A DNA stretch of 64,000 bases, taken from positions 25,629-89,628 of the forward strand of contig CAZRXG010000014.1 of the NCBI GenBank assembly GCA_964603985.1, given 5' to 3'. The translations under genes and the position numbers were made by a program. Positions 35,100 to 44,056 of this stretch are shown one piece after another. This stretch comes from CAZRXG01 sp964603985 (GTDB lineage Bacteria > Chloroflexota > Anaerolineae > Aggregatilineales > UBA3940). Every line of letters starts with the position of its first letter. The stretch's first letter is position 1. The notes beneath the pieces are model-generated. The model searched no databases. It saw nothing but the letters and a program-made list of their open reading frames with translations, and was not told where the DNA came from.

Positions 35100-35253
35100 C
35101 ACAGACTGTCTGCTTAACCACGCAGGCCTTGAATTCGGCGTGCGATGAAGCGGTCAGCTTCAACACGTTGTCAGGCCGCCAAACTGGAGTGAAAGCAATT
35201 TGCCCCCAAAACCAAAGCAGGTCGTAAATAGTGAACAAACCGAAACCTATACC

Positions 35254-36063
35254 ATGTCTCATACCATCGAAGATGACATTGAGCGGATTGCTTATATACC
35301 GAGAAAACGTCATTTTCAAACGCCTATTTTAATGCAGCATGGGATGTGGCACGGGGCCTGGTGTTGGCAGTTGTGGCAGGAATTGCTAGCCGAATGGGGC
35401 TGGGAAAGTCACGCCTTTAGTCTGCCCGATCATGCTGGGTCGCCCCATAGAAGGCCCATTGCTCTGTGCACCTTGGGGTATTATCTGAAATTTCTCGAGG
35501 CCGAAGTGAACCGCCTACCACAACGTCCCATCTTAATGGGCCATAGTATGGGCGGAGCCTTAACCCAATGGTATCTCAAATACGTTGGCGATGACTTACC
35601 GGCAGCAGTATTGGTTGCTGCTTGGCCATCACATTCTCTACTCCAATCTGGCATACAACTATGTATACATGATCGGGCTGGCGCTTTGTTAGCATTCCTA
35701 TCACTCACGGCGACCCCCTACGTTCGCAACCCACAGCGGGCCGCTCACTTGCTTATCAGCCCCAAGGCCGTCTACTCGCCGGAAGAACTACACGCCAAAT
35801 TAGGGCCGGAGTCGGTCATTGTTTGCCTCCAACATATGCCGCCATTTTGGAGACCTCCAACAGAAGTGCAAACACCCATGTTGTGTTTGGCCGGAGAAAT
35901 CGACATGGCTATCAGCGCAGATTCAGTGCGAAAGTCGGCGGCCTATTACGATGCCAAGTGCGTGACGGTAGAGCAAGCCGGACACAATTTGATGATGGAG
36001 CGCAACTATCGTCAGACGGCAGAGACTATTCACAATTGGTTAGTTGAGCAAGGGATAGATTAG
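35254..36063 (+). CDS. Alpha/beta hydrolase carried on a probable gene cassette
   Basis: This 269-residue hydrolase has the oxyanion HG-like turn in LMQHGMWHGAWCW, the nucleophile Ser in MGHSMGGALTQWY, an Asp in LAGEIDMAIS and a His in EQAGHNLMME. It is cytoplasmic, with no signal peptide. The ATG at 35254 begins the homologous part; an upstream frame to 35200 looks non-coding. The GC content is well below the window average. An attC site begins 24 bases after the stop codon, the position expected for an integron cassette gene. The substrate is unknown. Confidence 0.82.
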   Translation: MSHTIEDDIERIAYIPRKRHFQTPILMQHGMWHGAWCWQLWQELLAEWGWESHAFSLPDHAGSPHRRPIALCTLGYYLKFLEAEVNRLPQRPILMGHSMGGALTQWYLKYVGDDLPAAVLVAAWPSHSLLQSGIQLCIHDRAGALLAFLSLTATPYVRNPQRAAHLLISPKAVYSPEELHAKLGPESVIVCLQHMPPFWRPPTEVQTPMLCLAGEIDMAISADSVRKSAAYYDAKCVTVEQAGHNLMMERNYRQTAETIHNWLVEQGID

Positions 36064-36087
36064 AAAGAATCGGTCAGCCAAAAACCG

Positions 36088-36220
36088 GCCTAACAAGCGC
36101 GTGCAGGCCGACACCGCTTCCGCGTCCGGGTATCGGCGCGAAAATGGGTTATGTAACGTACCCCGAATTGAAGCGTCTTTCGGAAAAATCGCGGCGCGGC
36201 TGACGCGCAGGGCGTTATGC
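36088..36220 (+). other. Integron attC recombination site
   Basis: The 133-base site begins with R'' GCCTAAC (36088-36094; matches RYYYAAC) and ends with R' GTTATGC (36214-36220; one mismatch to GTTRRRY). The inner arms AAGCGCGTGCAGGCCGACACCGC and GCGGCGCGGCTGACGCGCAG pair as a long imperfect stem with extrahelical bases, as in known attC sites, around a 70-base variable loop. The orientation matches the upstream hydrolase gene. No attI or integrase was found in the window, so this is a lone site. Confidence 0.8.
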
Positions 36221-36255
36221 GGCGAATTTGCGATACACAGACTGTGGCGCCCGAC

Positions 36256-37176
36256 TTACCGCAGCAAATCTTCTAGACTGCGCGGTCCTGGCCAGGGTAA
36301 CTGACGACCAACCCAGGGGCCAATCCGTCGCGGCCAGGCAAGACCGGCCAGAGGCACCAAAAAGAAGGCTGCAATTGTCGCAAACAAGACTACTCCCGCG
36401 AGTGTGCTGTCGGTCTCCAGTAACCGGTCAAATGTCCCTGCTACGAAGAACAACAGGAACACAACAACCAGTAGAATGATAAGCAGAACGGTCACCAACT
36501 CCCCGATGTTCTGAACCTTTTTCCTGTAGCGGTTGAGCTCACTTATTCTCTCGCATATGGCAAGATACAATCGCATGGAGTTCTGAGAAGGAATCGACGT
36601 GCCTCTACTCTCGGCTATTGCCGCTACCCGCTGTCTGTGTCGATGCCACAAACGCTCTGCTGAGGAATTATCAACCAGCTCGAGGTAGTACCCTGCGCGC
36701 GGGTGATGTTCGGTGGCCCATAGGAACACCCGGTCACCACGCACCCAGTTCATAAACCTCTGCAGCAGTGCGCTTTCGAATATGTCGCGCAGCCCCTTGA
36801 TTGGATCGCGTCGCTGCGGCCGCCCCATTGGCTTTGTGGTTGTTTCGATGATTGCTCCATCTTCCAGGATAGTGCGAAGCTCGATCAACTGGTCGTCGAA
36901 GAAGCGCTCTAATTCAGCGAAGGCAGTTTCATCTTGGCTGGCCGTTATTTCAGTTACCTGCCCCTCTGTCAACACTCGCCTGACGAGTTCGGCATCATTG
37001 TCTTTCTCGAACATCAACGTCATCTGGGCCTGCCTGGCTGGCGAGTCTGAACTGCGTGCTTCAAGAAACCCCACCCGCTTAAAGCCAAGGGTCAGGAGCG
37101 CCTCCCGTAACTCTGGAAGTTGATCCGCTCTCCCTTCAGCGTCGGGATTCCCGGTCACATCGGTATACAGGGTCAT
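36256..37176 (-). CDS. Hypothetical protein with two C-terminal transmembrane helices
   Basis: This 306-residue protein has a charged, soluble N-terminal part (about 1-215) and two helices near the C-terminus (about 228-252, with VTVLLIILLVVVFLLFFVAG, and 264-285). It then ends in a short tail. I recognise no motif or family. It is antisense to the hydrolase cassette and lies between attC and the intact alcohol dehydrogenase tail. Its base composition is lower in GC than the core genes on either side, which suggests acquired DNA. Confidence 0.6.
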   Translation of the reverse strand: MTLYTDVTGNPDAEGRADQLPELREALLTLGFKRVGFLEARSSDSPARQAQMTLMFEKDNDAELVRRVLTEGQVTEITASQDETAFAELERFFDDQLIELRTILEDGAIIETTTKPMGRPQRRDPIKGLRDIFESALLQRFMNWVRGDRVFLWATEHHPRAGYYLELVDNSSAERLWHRHRQRVAAIAESRGTSIPSQNSMRLYLAICERISELNRYRKKVQNIGELVTVLLIILLVVVFLLFFVAGTFDRLLETDSTLAGVVLFATIAAFFLVPLAGLAWPRRIGPWVGRQLPWPGPRSLEDLLR

Positions 37177-37217
37177 GATGTCTTATTTTGTCTACGTGCC
37201 GGTGATGTTCGGAAGGG

Positions 37218-37317
37218 TATCCGGAGCACCCGCGCTTCAGCTCTCCGGCGTGATCACGGTGCGCACGTGCCCGCCAAATTCTTCAAGCTCGTCCATCACC
37301 GCGTTGATGGCATCCGC
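37218..37317 (-). repeat. Third (intact) copy of the direct repeat: alcohol dehydrogenase 3' end
   Basis: The functional gene end of which 34182-34265 and 35001-35099 are detached copies. All three have the same orientation and share the stop codon and about 15 bases beyond it. Confidence 0.85.
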
Positions 37318-38271
37318 GTCGAGCGGCACGGTGTTGGTCACCACGGCGGAGAAGTCCAGCATCCCCCGGCTGGCATATTCCAGCAGCAGTGGCAGTTCGT
37401 GCAGCAGGTGATCCGAGCAGCCGATCACCTCGGCCTCCCGGCCCAGGAGATCGGGGTACGAGTCGATCTCGAAGGGCGTGGTGGTGATGCCCGCCAGCCC
37501 CGCCCGCCCGAACACCGCCAGGCACTCGACGCACTGGCGCATCGTCTGCGGGTGCCCGATCAGCTCAAGCGCCACGTCCACGCCCCGACCGCCGGTCAGG
37601 TCGCGGATCGCGGCTACCGGGTCGCCCTGTGCCGCGTTGACCGCGACCGCCCCGTACCCCTCGGCCACCTTGAGCTTGTCGGCATTGATGTCCACGGCGT
37701 AGACCTCTAAGGCACCCAACGCCCCGGCGAGCTGGATCGCCGACATGCCCAGCCCACCCGCGCCGAACACCGCGACGGTCTCACCGGGCGCGAGGCGCGT
37801 CTTGCGCAGCGCGTGGAACGTGGTGCTCGACGAGCACATCATCACCGCGCCATGCTCGAACGAGATCGCGTCCGGCAGGGGCACGGCATTGCGGGCAGGC
37901 ACGGCGATGTACTCGGCATAGCCGCCGTCGCAGTGCTTGCCGATCATCGCTCCCTGCACGCAGAACTGCTCACTGCCCAGGCTGCAATAGTAGCAATCGC
38001 CGCAGGTCAGCAGGTAATGCAGGCATACCCGGTCGCCCACTTTGACGCTGCTCACCTGCGCGCCGACCTTCTCCACCACCCCCGCGACCTCGTGGCCCAG
38101 CGTCTGCGGCAGCGGGCCTACCGCCGAGGTACCGGCCCGGTAATGCACGTCCGAGTGGCAGATCCCGGCTGCTTTAACCTTCACCAGCACGTCCCGGTCA
38201 CCCACGACGGGCACCGGAACGTCCTGCATCTCAAGCGGCTTCCCGATCTCGATCAGGCGCACGGCTTTCAT
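37237..38271 (-). CDS. Zinc-dependent alcohol dehydrogenase
   Basis: This 344-residue medium-chain dehydrogenase has the catalytic-zinc Cys in GICHSDVH, the HE pair in LGHEVAGVVE, the structural-zinc cysteines in CGDCYYCSLGSEQFC, and the Rossmann motif VFGAGGLGMSAIQ with Asp in AVDINADKL, which favours NAD. It would oxidise alcohols or reduce aldehydes in the cytoplasm. The 3' end is the recurrent sequence of the island. The gene itself appears intact. It is followed upstream by the deoxynucleoside kinase genes, 23 bases away. Confidence 0.9.
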   Translation of the reverse strand: MKAVRLIEIGKPLEMQDVPVPVVGDRDVLVKVKAAGICHSDVHYRAGTSAVGPLPQTLGHEVAGVVEKVGAQVSSVKVGDRVCLHYLLTCGDCYYCSLGSEQFCVQGAMIGKHCDGGYAEYIAVPARNAVPLPDAISFEHGAVMMCSSSTTFHALRKTRLAPGETVAVFGAGGLGMSAIQLAGALGALEVYAVDINADKLKVAEGYGAVAVNAAQGDPVAAIRDLTGGRGVDVALELIGHPQTMRQCVECLAVFGRAGLAGITTTPFEIDSYPDLLGREAEVIGCSDHLLHELPLLLEYASRGMLDFSAVVTNTVPLDADAINAVMDELEEFGGHVRTVITPES

Positions 38272-38294
38272 GGTTACTCCTCTCCCGGCAGGTG

Positions 38295-38975
38295 TTACAG
38301 CGCCCCGTTCGACGCGCGCACGATCTCCTCTTTCAGGAAGACGACCTCATCCTTCCCGCTCAGCTTCTCGTTGATCTTGGCGATGATCAGGTCGAGGTGC
38401 CCGCCGTTCGCCACGAAGTCCAGCTCGTCTGAGGGAACGATCAGCACCGGGCTGAGCGTGAAGCGGTCGAGCCAGTCCTCGTACAGCCCGTTGAGCTGTC
38501 CCAGGTACGTCGGGGCGATGTCCTGCTCGAACTCCCTCCCTCGCTTGCGGATGCGCTCCAGCAGCGTATCGACCGAGGCGCGCAGGTAAACGACCACGTC
38601 CGGCGGCGGCAGGAACTCGGTCAGCACCCTGTACAGCTCGTGGTAGCTGTCGTAGTCGCGGTCGGTCATGTTGCCCTGCTCGTACAGGTTGCGGGCGAAG
38701 ATCTCGGCATCCTCGTACACGCTTCGATCCTGCACCACCGAGCCGGGGTGATCGAGCAGTTGCCGGTGGTGGCGCAGGCGGCGCGTCAGGAAGAAGATCT
38801 GCGAGTGGAAGCTCCAGGTGCGCATGTCTTTGTAAAAGTCGGCCAGGTAGGGATTATCGTCCACCGCCTCGTAAAAAGGCTCCCACTCCATCTTCTCGGC
38901 CAGCATCCCGGTCAGCGTGCTCTTTCCAACCCCGATGTTACCGGCAATCGCCAGAAATTTTTTACCAGCGCCCAT
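38295..38975 (-). CDS. Deoxynucleoside kinase
   Basis: This 226-residue dNK-family protein has the P-loop AGNIGVGKST, the acidic YEAVDDNPY, the DRS motif in QDRSVYED and the LID arginines in ERIRKRGREFE. It phosphorylates deoxynucleosides with ATP in salvage. The ATG at 38975 has GGGAGAG upstream; the longer frame is not plausible. Ten bases separate it from the next dNK gene upstream, so the two are an operon. In bacteria paired dNK genes usually encode dGK and dAK/dCK; which is which cannot be told by eye. Confidence 0.9.
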   Translation of the reverse strand: MGAGKKFLAIAGNIGVGKSTLTGMLAEKMEWEPFYEAVDDNPYLADFYKDMRTWSFHSQIFFLTRRLRHHRQLLDHPGSVVQDRSVYEDAEIFARNLYEQGNMTDRDYDSYHELYRVLTEFLPPPDVVVYLRASVDTLLERIRKRGREFEQDIAPTYLGQLNGLYEDWLDRFTLSPVLIVPSDELDFVANGGHLDLIIAKINEKLSGKDEVVFLKEEIVRASNGAL

Positions 38976-38985
38976 GTCTCTCCCC

Positions 38986-40041
38986 TCATTCTCCCCGGTG
39001 GTCAGCTTTCCCGACGACCTGACCGTCGTTCCACCGCCGCTGGGTATTGACGGCCATCTTTTCCACATACGCTTTTTGCAGGTCAACCCCGGCGTAGTTG
39101 CTGAGCTTGAGCAGGTACGCCAGGCAGTCGGCCAGCTCCTCCTGGATCTGCACCCGGTGCTCGTCCAGCACACGGCGGCGCGTTTCGAGGGCCGGTGCGC
39201 CCTCTTCCTCAAGCCTGCTCTGCTTGAGCCACATCCGCTTGAGCGCGCGCGCCAACTCGCCCATTTCCTCGTTGAGCGCGATGAAGTTCAGGAAGGGGTC
39301 GGGGTCGAAGCCCTTTTCCGCGTCCAGCGAGGCGTGAAGCTGCTGGAAAGCCTCCAGCCGGTTCGCGCCCGTCTCCAGTTCCTGAAGGATCGCTTCCGGC
39401 CCGACACCCGGCAGCGGGGCCTGGTAAGTGCCGTATTCCAGGCTGCTCCTGATACGCTCCTTGATCAGGGCCAGGTCTTCGGGGTTCTTGACGAAGTCCA
39501 GGTCATTGGTGTCGATGACCAGCGGCGTCGAATCCTCGTAACCGGCAACGAAGTCCTCGTAGGCCAACCGCAGTTGTTCGATATAATCGGGGTCCATGTC
39601 GCGCTCATAGGGACGGTCACGTGTCGCGATGCGCCCCATCAGCACGTCCAGGTCGGCCCGCAGAAAGACCAGCAGGTCGGGCTTGTGGACCTGCGTGCCC
39701 AGCGCCGCGTGGACGCGCTCATACATCGCCAGCTCGTCCCCCTTGAGGTTCAGGTGGGCGAACAGGCGGTCCTTGGCGAAGGTATAATCGCTGATCGTCA
39801 GCCCCCGTGCCAACGTGGCTGGCAGGGTCGATGTCTGCTGGCGATAGCGGCTGAGCAGAAAGAAGATCTGCGTCTGAAAAGCGTAGCGCTCACGGTCGGC
39901 GTAGAAGTCGGAGAGGAAGGGATTCTCCTCGAAGACTTCCAGCACAACCCCGGCGCTAAATTCTGGTTGTAGCAGGCGGGCAAGCGAAGTCTTGCCCACC
40001 CCGATCACGCCTTCAATGGCAACGTAGGGGTGATGGGCCAT
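38986..40041 (-). CDS. Deoxynucleoside kinase fused to a MazG-like domain
   Basis: This is a 351-residue protein. Residues about 1-205 form a second deoxynucleoside kinase (IEGVIGVGKTS, FEENPFLSDF, ISDYTFAKDR in place of DRS, ATRDRPYERDM as LID). Residues about 255-340 resemble an all-alpha NTP pyrophosphohydrolase (MazG/MazG-like), with NEEMGELARALKR and QEELADCLAYLLKLSNYAG, the two acidic metal motifs. Such pyrophosphohydrolases remove unwanted nucleotides, so the fusion would make and sanitise dNTP precursors. It is the first gene of the pair. Confidence 0.85.
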   Translation of the reverse strand: MAHHPYVAIEGVIGVGKTSLARLLQPEFSAGVVLEVFEENPFLSDFYADRERYAFQTQIFFLLSRYRQQTSTLPATLARGLTISDYTFAKDRLFAHLNLKGDELAMYERVHAALGTQVHKPDLLVFLRADLDVLMGRIATRDRPYERDMDPDYIEQLRLAYEDFVAGYEDSTPLVIDTNDLDFVKNPEDLALIKERIRSSLEYGTYQAPLPGVGPEAILQELETGANRLEAFQQLHASLDAEKGFDPDPFLNFIALNEEMGELARALKRMWLKQSRLEEEGAPALETRRRVLDEHRVQIQEELADCLAYLLKLSNYAGVDLQKAYVEKMAVNTQRRWNDGQVVGKADHRGE

Positions 40042-40265
40042 TATGTCTATTCCATTTTTTATATGCTCGATGGTTGGCGGGGCAGGCTCTTATCGCTGCG
40101 GTGGCGGTGGGCGGTAGGTGCCTGCACAACCGGGGTGATGACGGTCACCTCAGCCTATCGGCGCGTAGGATACATGACCCTTTGCCACAACGCAACTCAC
40201 AAGGTTAGAACCCGGTATCTATGGCCCGGTTTCGTCCGGATCGAGCAAGGATCGGTGTGGCTCCC

Positions 40266-41222
40266 ATGAAGATCAACCGGCAGAAAGCCCCTCTCCACCT
40301 GGTTGTGTCAATCGAGATCGTCGTCCTGATGACCGCCGCCGCCTTCTTCCTGCCCGGCGGCGAAGACCTGCACCGCTTCTACCTGCCCTTCGCCCAGGGC
40401 TGCCTGGACTGCGGCCTCAATCCCTGGCACGCCAGCCTGATTCTATTCCCACTGCGCTTCATCCCGCCCATCCTACTGTGGCCGGTGATGGTGCTGCTGA
40501 CGGGAGTCGGCCTGCTGTGGGCCTGCTATCGCCTGGAGACGAACCCCGCTTTTGTCCTGCTCGCCTTCCCGACGATGGGCCTGGTCTGGCTGGGCCAGGT
40601 CGACGTGCTGGTGGTCGTCGGGCTGGTGCTGGCCCTCCGGTCGCCGAATCCCTATCTCAGGGGCATGGGACTGGTGCTGGCGTCGATCAAGCCGCACGTG
40701 GCGGGCGTCGCCATTCTGGTGCTGCTGTGGGCCGACGAGCAGCGGTGGAAGACCCTGCTGGTACCTGCCGCCGTCTTCCTGCTGACAGTCGTTCTGTGGG
40801 GGATCGACTGGCCGCTCCGGTGGCTGGAAGCCCGTCCTGAAGACATGGGGCTGCCGGTGTGGGGGAAGGCTACCTTACTGTTCCCCTTTAGCCTGGTGAC
40901 TTTCCTATCAATACTTCTGGTGGAAGGCAAACGCAAGCGTGTCCTGGCGGCGCTGCTGGCGTCGGCGCTGAGTGTGCCCTGGTTTGGTGTGTATTCGTAT
41001 GTGGTGTTCCTGGCGTTTATCGCGCCCTGGTGGGCAGTCCCCATCTCCTACCTGTGGGCGGCGGCCTATCCCTGGCTGGGTAACCGCTCCATGCGCTTCG
41101 CCTGGATCCTGCCCCTGACCCTGCTGGTATACGTGCTGTGGCCCGCGATAAAGGAGCGCCGGGCACGTGGCAGATCGGATGCGGAACAGAATGCCCAATC
41201 TCCCCCCACAGCCGGTGAGTGA
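40266..41222 (+). CDS. Polytopic membrane protein, glycosyltransferase 87-like
   Basis: This 318-residue protein has about nine transmembrane helices with DLHRFYLPFAQ as an acidic first loop and ASIKPHVAGVAILV, a KPH segment seen in GT87-type mannosyltransferases and related GT-C proteins. It is shorter than most members of that family. The ATG at 40266 opens the hydrophobic protein; the frame is open from 40221. Function as a glycosyltransferase is inferred. The 224 bases between it and the divergent dNK gene contain no other gene that I can support. Confidence 0.7.
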   Translation: MKINRQKAPLHLVVSIEIVVLMTAAAFFLPGGEDLHRFYLPFAQGCLDCGLNPWHASLILFPLRFIPPILLWPVMVLLTGVGLLWACYRLETNPAFVLLAFPTMGLVWLGQVDVLVVVGLVLALRSPNPYLRGMGLVLASIKPHVAGVAILVLLWADEQRWKTLLVPAAVFLLTVVLWGIDWPLRWLEARPEDMGLPVWGKATLLFPFSLVTFLSILLVEGKRKRVLAALLASALSVPWFGVYSYVVFLAFIAPWWAVPISYLWAAAYPWLGNRSMRFAWILPLTLLVYVLWPAIKERRARGRSDAEQNAQSPPTAGE

Positions 41223-41352
41223 CTCCCACGCCCACCGTGCGGCGCATCGGCCTGAACCTCGCCCCCGCCAATCCGAGTCGGTAGGCTCCGTCAAAGGTCT
41301 CTGCTAAAATGGGCTGAAACGTCAGCCGTTTGAATGGGGGAAAGCACGCGCC

Positions 41353-44001
41353 ATGTCCGGCCAGCCTACCGTTCCCCTGTTTGACGAATCGACCGTCCAC
41401 CACGCGCTGGAGTGTCTGCGGCAGGCCAGGCCACCCGGCGATACGCCCCTGCGCCGCCTTGTCTGGGTACAGGAGCGCATCGACCGGCACAGCCCCACCG
41501 TCTCGCCCATCGAGCTGGACGTCGCACTGGGCGAAGCCCTGACCTCCCTCATCGAGGAGAACCTGGGCCGCCTGCGCGCCGTGCAGGGGCTTCCCACCGA
41601 CCCCGCCGGGGACCGAGAGGCCGCGCTCGACCGGCTGCGCGACGACTTCGCCCAGGCCAACACCGAGCTGGAAGCCTGGAGCCTGCTCTACTACCGCTAC
41701 GTGCGCCTCGACCTCGACCTACAGGTACAGCAGATCGCCCGCACCCTGAACCTCACCCCTCGCCAGGCCCGCCGCCGCCTGGGATACGGCTACCGCCGTC
41801 TGGCCGAGGCCATCAGCCGCCTGGAGCGCGCGGCCCGCGCCGCCAACCGCCGCCTGTGGCTGGCGCTCAAGCTCCCACCGCCATCTTACACCCGGCTGTT
41901 TGGCTCCCATGAGGCCCGCACTGCGCTGGTCGAGCGCCTGCTCGAAGCGTCACCACCGCATGCCATCGTGCTGACCGGCCCCGGCGGGATCGGCAAGACC
42001 GCGCTGGCGCACGCCGCCGCCCGCCGCCTGATCGACGAGGAGCGTTTCGCGGATTTCGCCTGGCTGACTCTCGAAGAGCCGACCGCCTACCCGACCCTCT
42101 TGGCCGCCCTGGCCCGCGAGCTTGGCTATCCTCATCTGGCCGAGGCCGATCCGGCCACCCTGGAGGCCGCGCTGGGGGTGCGCCTGGGATCGGCTCCTAC
42201 GCTGATCGTGCTGGACGGCGCCGATCACCTGGCCGACCGGGACGCGCTGATCGCCCGCCTGTCCGCGCTGGTCGCACCTGGCCGCCTGGACGCGCAAAGC
42301 GCGCCTGGCCGCCTGTTACTGACCACCCGCCAACGCCCCGCGCCCGGCACGCCCATCCACCTGCTTCCCGTCGGCCCACTTTCACGCGATGCCTTTGCCG
42401 CCCTGCTGCGCGACGAGGCCCGCAGGCGGCGGCTCTCCCGGTCCAGGCTGCTGGACGAGAAGACCATCGACGCCATCTACCGGGCCGTCGGCGGCAATCC
42501 GCTGGCCGGGCGGCTGATCGTCGGCCAGCTTGCCACGCTGCCCCGCGAGCGCGTGCTCGACAACCTGCCCGCTCTGGAGACCGCCGGGGGCGAGCGTCTC
42601 TTCGATGCTCTCTTCATGCCCACCTGGGAGACCCTCGGAGAGACCGCCCAACTGGCCGCGCTGGCGCTGACCCTCCTGCCATTCGAGGGCGCTTACTGGC
42701 ACGACCTGCACGACCTGCTCGACCTGCCCGGCGAGGATCTGGACCAGGCCTTGCGCGAGCTGGTCGCCGGGTCGTTCGTTGACGTGCGGGACGACACTCC
42801 CCGTTACGTGATGCCCACGCTTGCCCGGAGCTTCGTCCGCGAGCAGGCACAGCGTCCACCCTGGGCCGATCCCTACCGCCGCCTGCTGCACAAGGCCATC
42901 CCCCACCGCGAAGAGGACACCGAGGCCCCCGCCGACGCGCCGGGTGTGATCGCGCGCATGGTGTCACTGCTCCACCGCCAGGCCGAGGCCGGTGAGCCGC
43001 CCGAAGCTCTGACCGACCTGGTCGTCGAGCTTGCCCCGGTCGCCCGCCGGTCGGGCCAGTGGCTGATCTGGCGCGATGTCCTGATCTACGTCGTCACGCA
43101 CCTGCGCCAGAGCGAGGCCAGGCCGCGTGACCTGGCCTGTGCGCTGCGCGAGCTGGGGATCGTCCACCGCTGGCTGGGCGACGCCGACGCGGCAGAAGAG
43201 GCACTGCGCGAAGCCGTCGTGATCTCCGGCGAGCAGGGCGACTTCGTCGGGCAGGCCGAGGCGCTGCTGGAAGCGGGCCAGCTCTACGAGGCGCTGGGTC
43301 AGACCGGCCCGGCCTACGAAGCCTACCAGCGCGCCGCCGCCGCCGGGCACCGCTACGACGAGCTGGCCCTCCGCCGCCGCGCGCTCAACGGGCTGGCCGG
43401 GCTGGCGTTGAGTAACAGTCTGGTCGAGGAGGCCCTTGCCCTGCTCGACGAGGCACTTGAGACCTTCGGCGGGGAGCCGCCCGACGGCCAGACGCTCGCC
43501 GCGCTGGGGGCCGCTTACCTCCAGGCCGGTGACGCCGATCAGGCCATCGTCTGCCAGCAGCAGGCCCTCGACCGCTTCCGCGAGGCGGGCGACCTGCCCG
43601 GCCAGGCGCGCGCCCACATGCGGCTGGGCATGGCCCACAACCAGGCCGGTCGCCCCGACGACGCCTTCTACCACCTTCAGGAAGGATTCAGCCTGATGCG
43701 CGCGCTGGGCGACGTGCTGGGATTGGCGCGTCTGCTGACCAACCTGGGCGTCGTCCACGCCGAGGACGCCCACCAGGATGTCGCGCTGCGGGTGTGGCGC
43801 GAGGCGCTGGCCCTCCAGGAGCAGCTTGGCGACCGGGTCGGCATGGCCTACACCCGCTACAATCTGGCCGACCTGCGCTGGAAGCTCGGCCAGCACGCCG
43901 CCGCCCGCGACGACCTCGACGCTGCCCGCGCGCTCGCCGAGCGGCTCAACCTGCTCTCGCTGCTGGCTACCATCGAGGGCCACCCGCTCACCAACACATA
44001 A
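41353..44001 (+). CDS. STAND-type NTPase with N-terminal HTH and C-terminal TPRs
   Basis: This is an 882-residue protein. A helical N-terminal region includes LQVQQIARTLNLTPRQARRRL (about 125-145), like region 4 of sigma factors or a winged HTH. The NTPase has Walker A GPGGIGKT (about 208-216), Walker B TLIVLDGADH (about 282-291) and a GNPLAG motif (about 383) like the GxP of NB-ARC/AP-ATPases. About eight TPR-like repeats follow (about 580-870). STAND proteins are signal-triggered switches. A TAAAAT box (41305-41310) lies upstream. A terminator follows. Ligand and output are unknown. Confidence 0.85.
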   Translation: MSGQPTVPLFDESTVHHALECLRQARPPGDTPLRRLVWVQERIDRHSPTVSPIELDVALGEALTSLIEENLGRLRAVQGLPTDPAGDREAALDRLRDDFAQANTELEAWSLLYYRYVRLDLDLQVQQIARTLNLTPRQARRRLGYGYRRLAEAISRLERAARAANRRLWLALKLPPPSYTRLFGSHEARTALVERLLEASPPHAIVLTGPGGIGKTALAHAAARRLIDEERFADFAWLTLEEPTAYPTLLAALARELGYPHLAEADPATLEAALGVRLGSAPTLIVLDGADHLADRDALIARLSALVAPGRLDAQSAPGRLLLTTRQRPAPGTPIHLLPVGPLSRDAFAALLRDEARRRRLSRSRLLDEKTIDAIYRAVGGNPLAGRLIVGQLATLPRERVLDNLPALETAGGERLFDALFMPTWETLGETAQLAALALTLLPFEGAYWHDLHDLLDLPGEDLDQALRELVAGSFVDVRDDTPRYVMPTLARSFVREQAQRPPWADPYRRLLHKAIPHREEDTEAPADAPGVIARMVSLLHRQAEAGEPPEALTDLVVELAPVARRSGQWLIWRDVLIYVVTHLRQSEARPRDLACALRELGIVHRWLGDADAAEEALREAVVISGEQGDFVGQAEALLEAGQLYEALGQTGPAYEAYQRAAAAGHRYDELALRRRALNGLAGLALSNSLVEEALALLDEALETFGGEPPDGQTLAALGAAYLQAGDADQAIVCQQQALDRFREAGDLPGQARAHMRLGMAHNQAGRPDDAFYHLQEGFSLMRALGDVLGLARLLTNLGVVHAEDAHQDVALRVWREALALQEQLGDRVGMAYTRYNLADLRWKLGQHAAARDDLDAARALAERLNLLSLLATIEGHPLTNT

Positions 44002-44032
44002 GGGCGAGCCTTGCGTTGCTCGCCCTCTTCCT
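44001..44032 (+). terminator. Terminator of the STAND gene
   Basis: AGGGCGAGC (44001-44009) pairs with GCTCGCCCT (44018-44026) around eight bases, followed by CTTCCT. It overlaps the stop codon. Confidence 0.65.
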
Positions 44033-44056
44033 ATCCATGTGTGATCCGTCGAGGCA

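Noticed and set aside
32430..37240. Transposase or integrase in the island
   Set aside because: No open frame in this region shows DDE, tyrosine or serine recombinase motifs, so mobility is inferred only from repeats and attC.
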